NCBI GenBank assembly: GCA_016707485.1
Contig: JADJHN010000001.1
Span: 372,001-436,000 of the forward strand
Source: Lysobacterales bacterium
GTDB taxonomy: Bacteria > Pseudomonadota > Gammaproteobacteria > Xanthomonadales > Rhodanobacteraceae
DNA length: 64,000 bases
Direction of reading: 5' to 3'
Below, piece by piece: positions 63,522 to 64,000 of this stretch (positions are counted from its first letter, which is position 1; each line of letters starts with the position of its first letter). The notes beneath the pieces are model-generated. The model was not told where the DNA came from. It saw only the letters and a program-made list of their open reading frames with translations, and did not search any database. The position numbers were made by a program, and so were the translations under genes.

Positions 63522-64000
63522 TCAGCCGAGACTGCGCGCCGTGTTGATCACGTTGATGCCGTCGAATCGTGCCGTGCTCGCCCCGTGCGAAACCGCCGAA
63601 ACCTGCCCGGGCTGGCCCTTGCCGTCGAAGAAGGTGCCACCGATGCGGTAGTCGCGCTCGTCGCAGATTGCCGAGCAGGCATTCCAGAACTCCGGCGTAC
63701 GCATCTGGTACGCCACGTCCTCGATCATGCCGGTGATCTTCCCTTGCTTGATCTCGTAGAACAGCTGGCCACCGAACTGGGCGTTGTAGCGCTGCTGGTC
63801 GATCGAATAGGAGCCGCGGCCGACAATATAGATGCCGTTCTCGACATCCTTGACCATGTCGGCAGGCGACAGCTTCTGCTTGCCCGGTTCCAGCGAGACA
63901 TTGGCCATGCGCTGGAACTGCACGCTCGACCACGAATCGGCATAGCAGCAACCTTGCGAATGATCGAGGCCGAGGATATGCGCCTGATCACGGATCACCT
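63522..64000 (-). CDS. Second TldD-like protein, C-terminal part, cut by window edge
   Basis: A C-terminal fragment of at least 159 codons, running off the right edge. It contains LGLDHSQGCCYADSW with the metal-ligand Cys, and ends SAVSHGASTARFDGINVINT as its neighbour does. By eye it differs from the downstream TldD at about 16 of roughly 157 residues, so the two are recent tandem paralogues. Whether this copy has a Tat signal is outside the window. The 144-base gap between them has no recognisable gene. Confidence 0.85.
   Translation of the reverse strand, partial: VIRDQAHILGLDHSQGCCYADSWSSVQFQRMANVSLEPGKQKLSPADMVKDVENGIYIVGRGSYSIDQQRYNAQFGGQLFYEIKQGKITGMIEDVAYQMRTPEFWNACSAICDERDYRIGGTFFDGKGQPGQVSAVSHGASTARFDGINVINTARSLG

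Overview
The window comes from a GC-rich gammaproteobacterium, most likely of the Xanthomonadales/Lysobacterales (Rhodanobacteraceae- or Lysobacteraceae-like). The evidence is the gene order comEC-exbB-exbD-msbA-lpxK, the pgsA-uvrC block next to tRNA-Gly and tRNA-Cys, a PsrA-like regulator beside fadN-fadA, a single LolC/E permease, and interspersed TGTAGGA-headed REP elements and GGGAAT arrays. This rests on family recognition by eye; no database search was run.

Layout. 1-365 holds the 5' end of a secreted thermolysin-family (M4) protease. 753-3789 is a molybdenum-cofactor operon (mobA, moeA, rhodanese-moeB). 3822-10737 is the conserved ndk-rlmN-pilW-rodZ-yfgM-bamB-der block, here without ispG and hisS. 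10898-15425 (plus strand) is a fatty-acid oxidation unit: a PsrA-like TetR gene with a palindromic operator on its own promoter, then fadN and fadA. 15528-23884 (minus) is a cell-envelope block: lolC/E-lolD, comEC, exbB-exbD, msbA and lpxK. 23993-28213 (minus) carries sdhCDAB, sdhE and a ygfX-like gene. 28713-33582 (plus) has ygfZ, a PhnD-like binding protein, a SleB-type hydrolase, an MgtE-like transporter and a TatD-family nuclease, facing tcdA.

34376-40445 is an accessory patch. It contains a poorly coding stretch with a long G/C palindrome, a solitary MmeI-like restriction-methylation enzyme with a REP pair inserted in frame, and an unusual SRAP-domain protein beside tRNA-Leu(UAA). 40446-45793 is a second insertion: a secreted delta-60-repeat protein, an ECF sigma factor and an overlapping Ser/Thr kinase. 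It separates tRNA-Leu from tRNA-Cys and tRNA-Gly, which sit together with leuZ in E. coli and related bacteria.

45794-51499 (minus) returns to housekeeping genes: tRNA-Cys, tRNA-Gly, pgsA, uvrC, an NHL-repeat thioredoxin-like protein, a low-molecular-weight phosphatase and kdsB. A DMT-family permease (51607-52518, plus) faces an operon of at least 11 kb on the minus strand (52550-64000): two tandem TldD-like proteins, the complete one with a Tat signal, then PmbA, DUF4159, MoxR AAA+ ATPase, DUF58, BatA-like, DUF4175-like and a large membrane protein of unknown function. Tight spacing and repeated 4-base overlaps suggest one envelope-associated system.

The most interesting parts are the sigma/kinase module, whose sigma factor has Ser/Thr residues where ordinary ECF factors have the acidic DAED motif; the TldD/PmbA-MoxR-BatA operon; and the recurring small repeats that sit inside operons, supply stop codons, or lie inside a coding frame.
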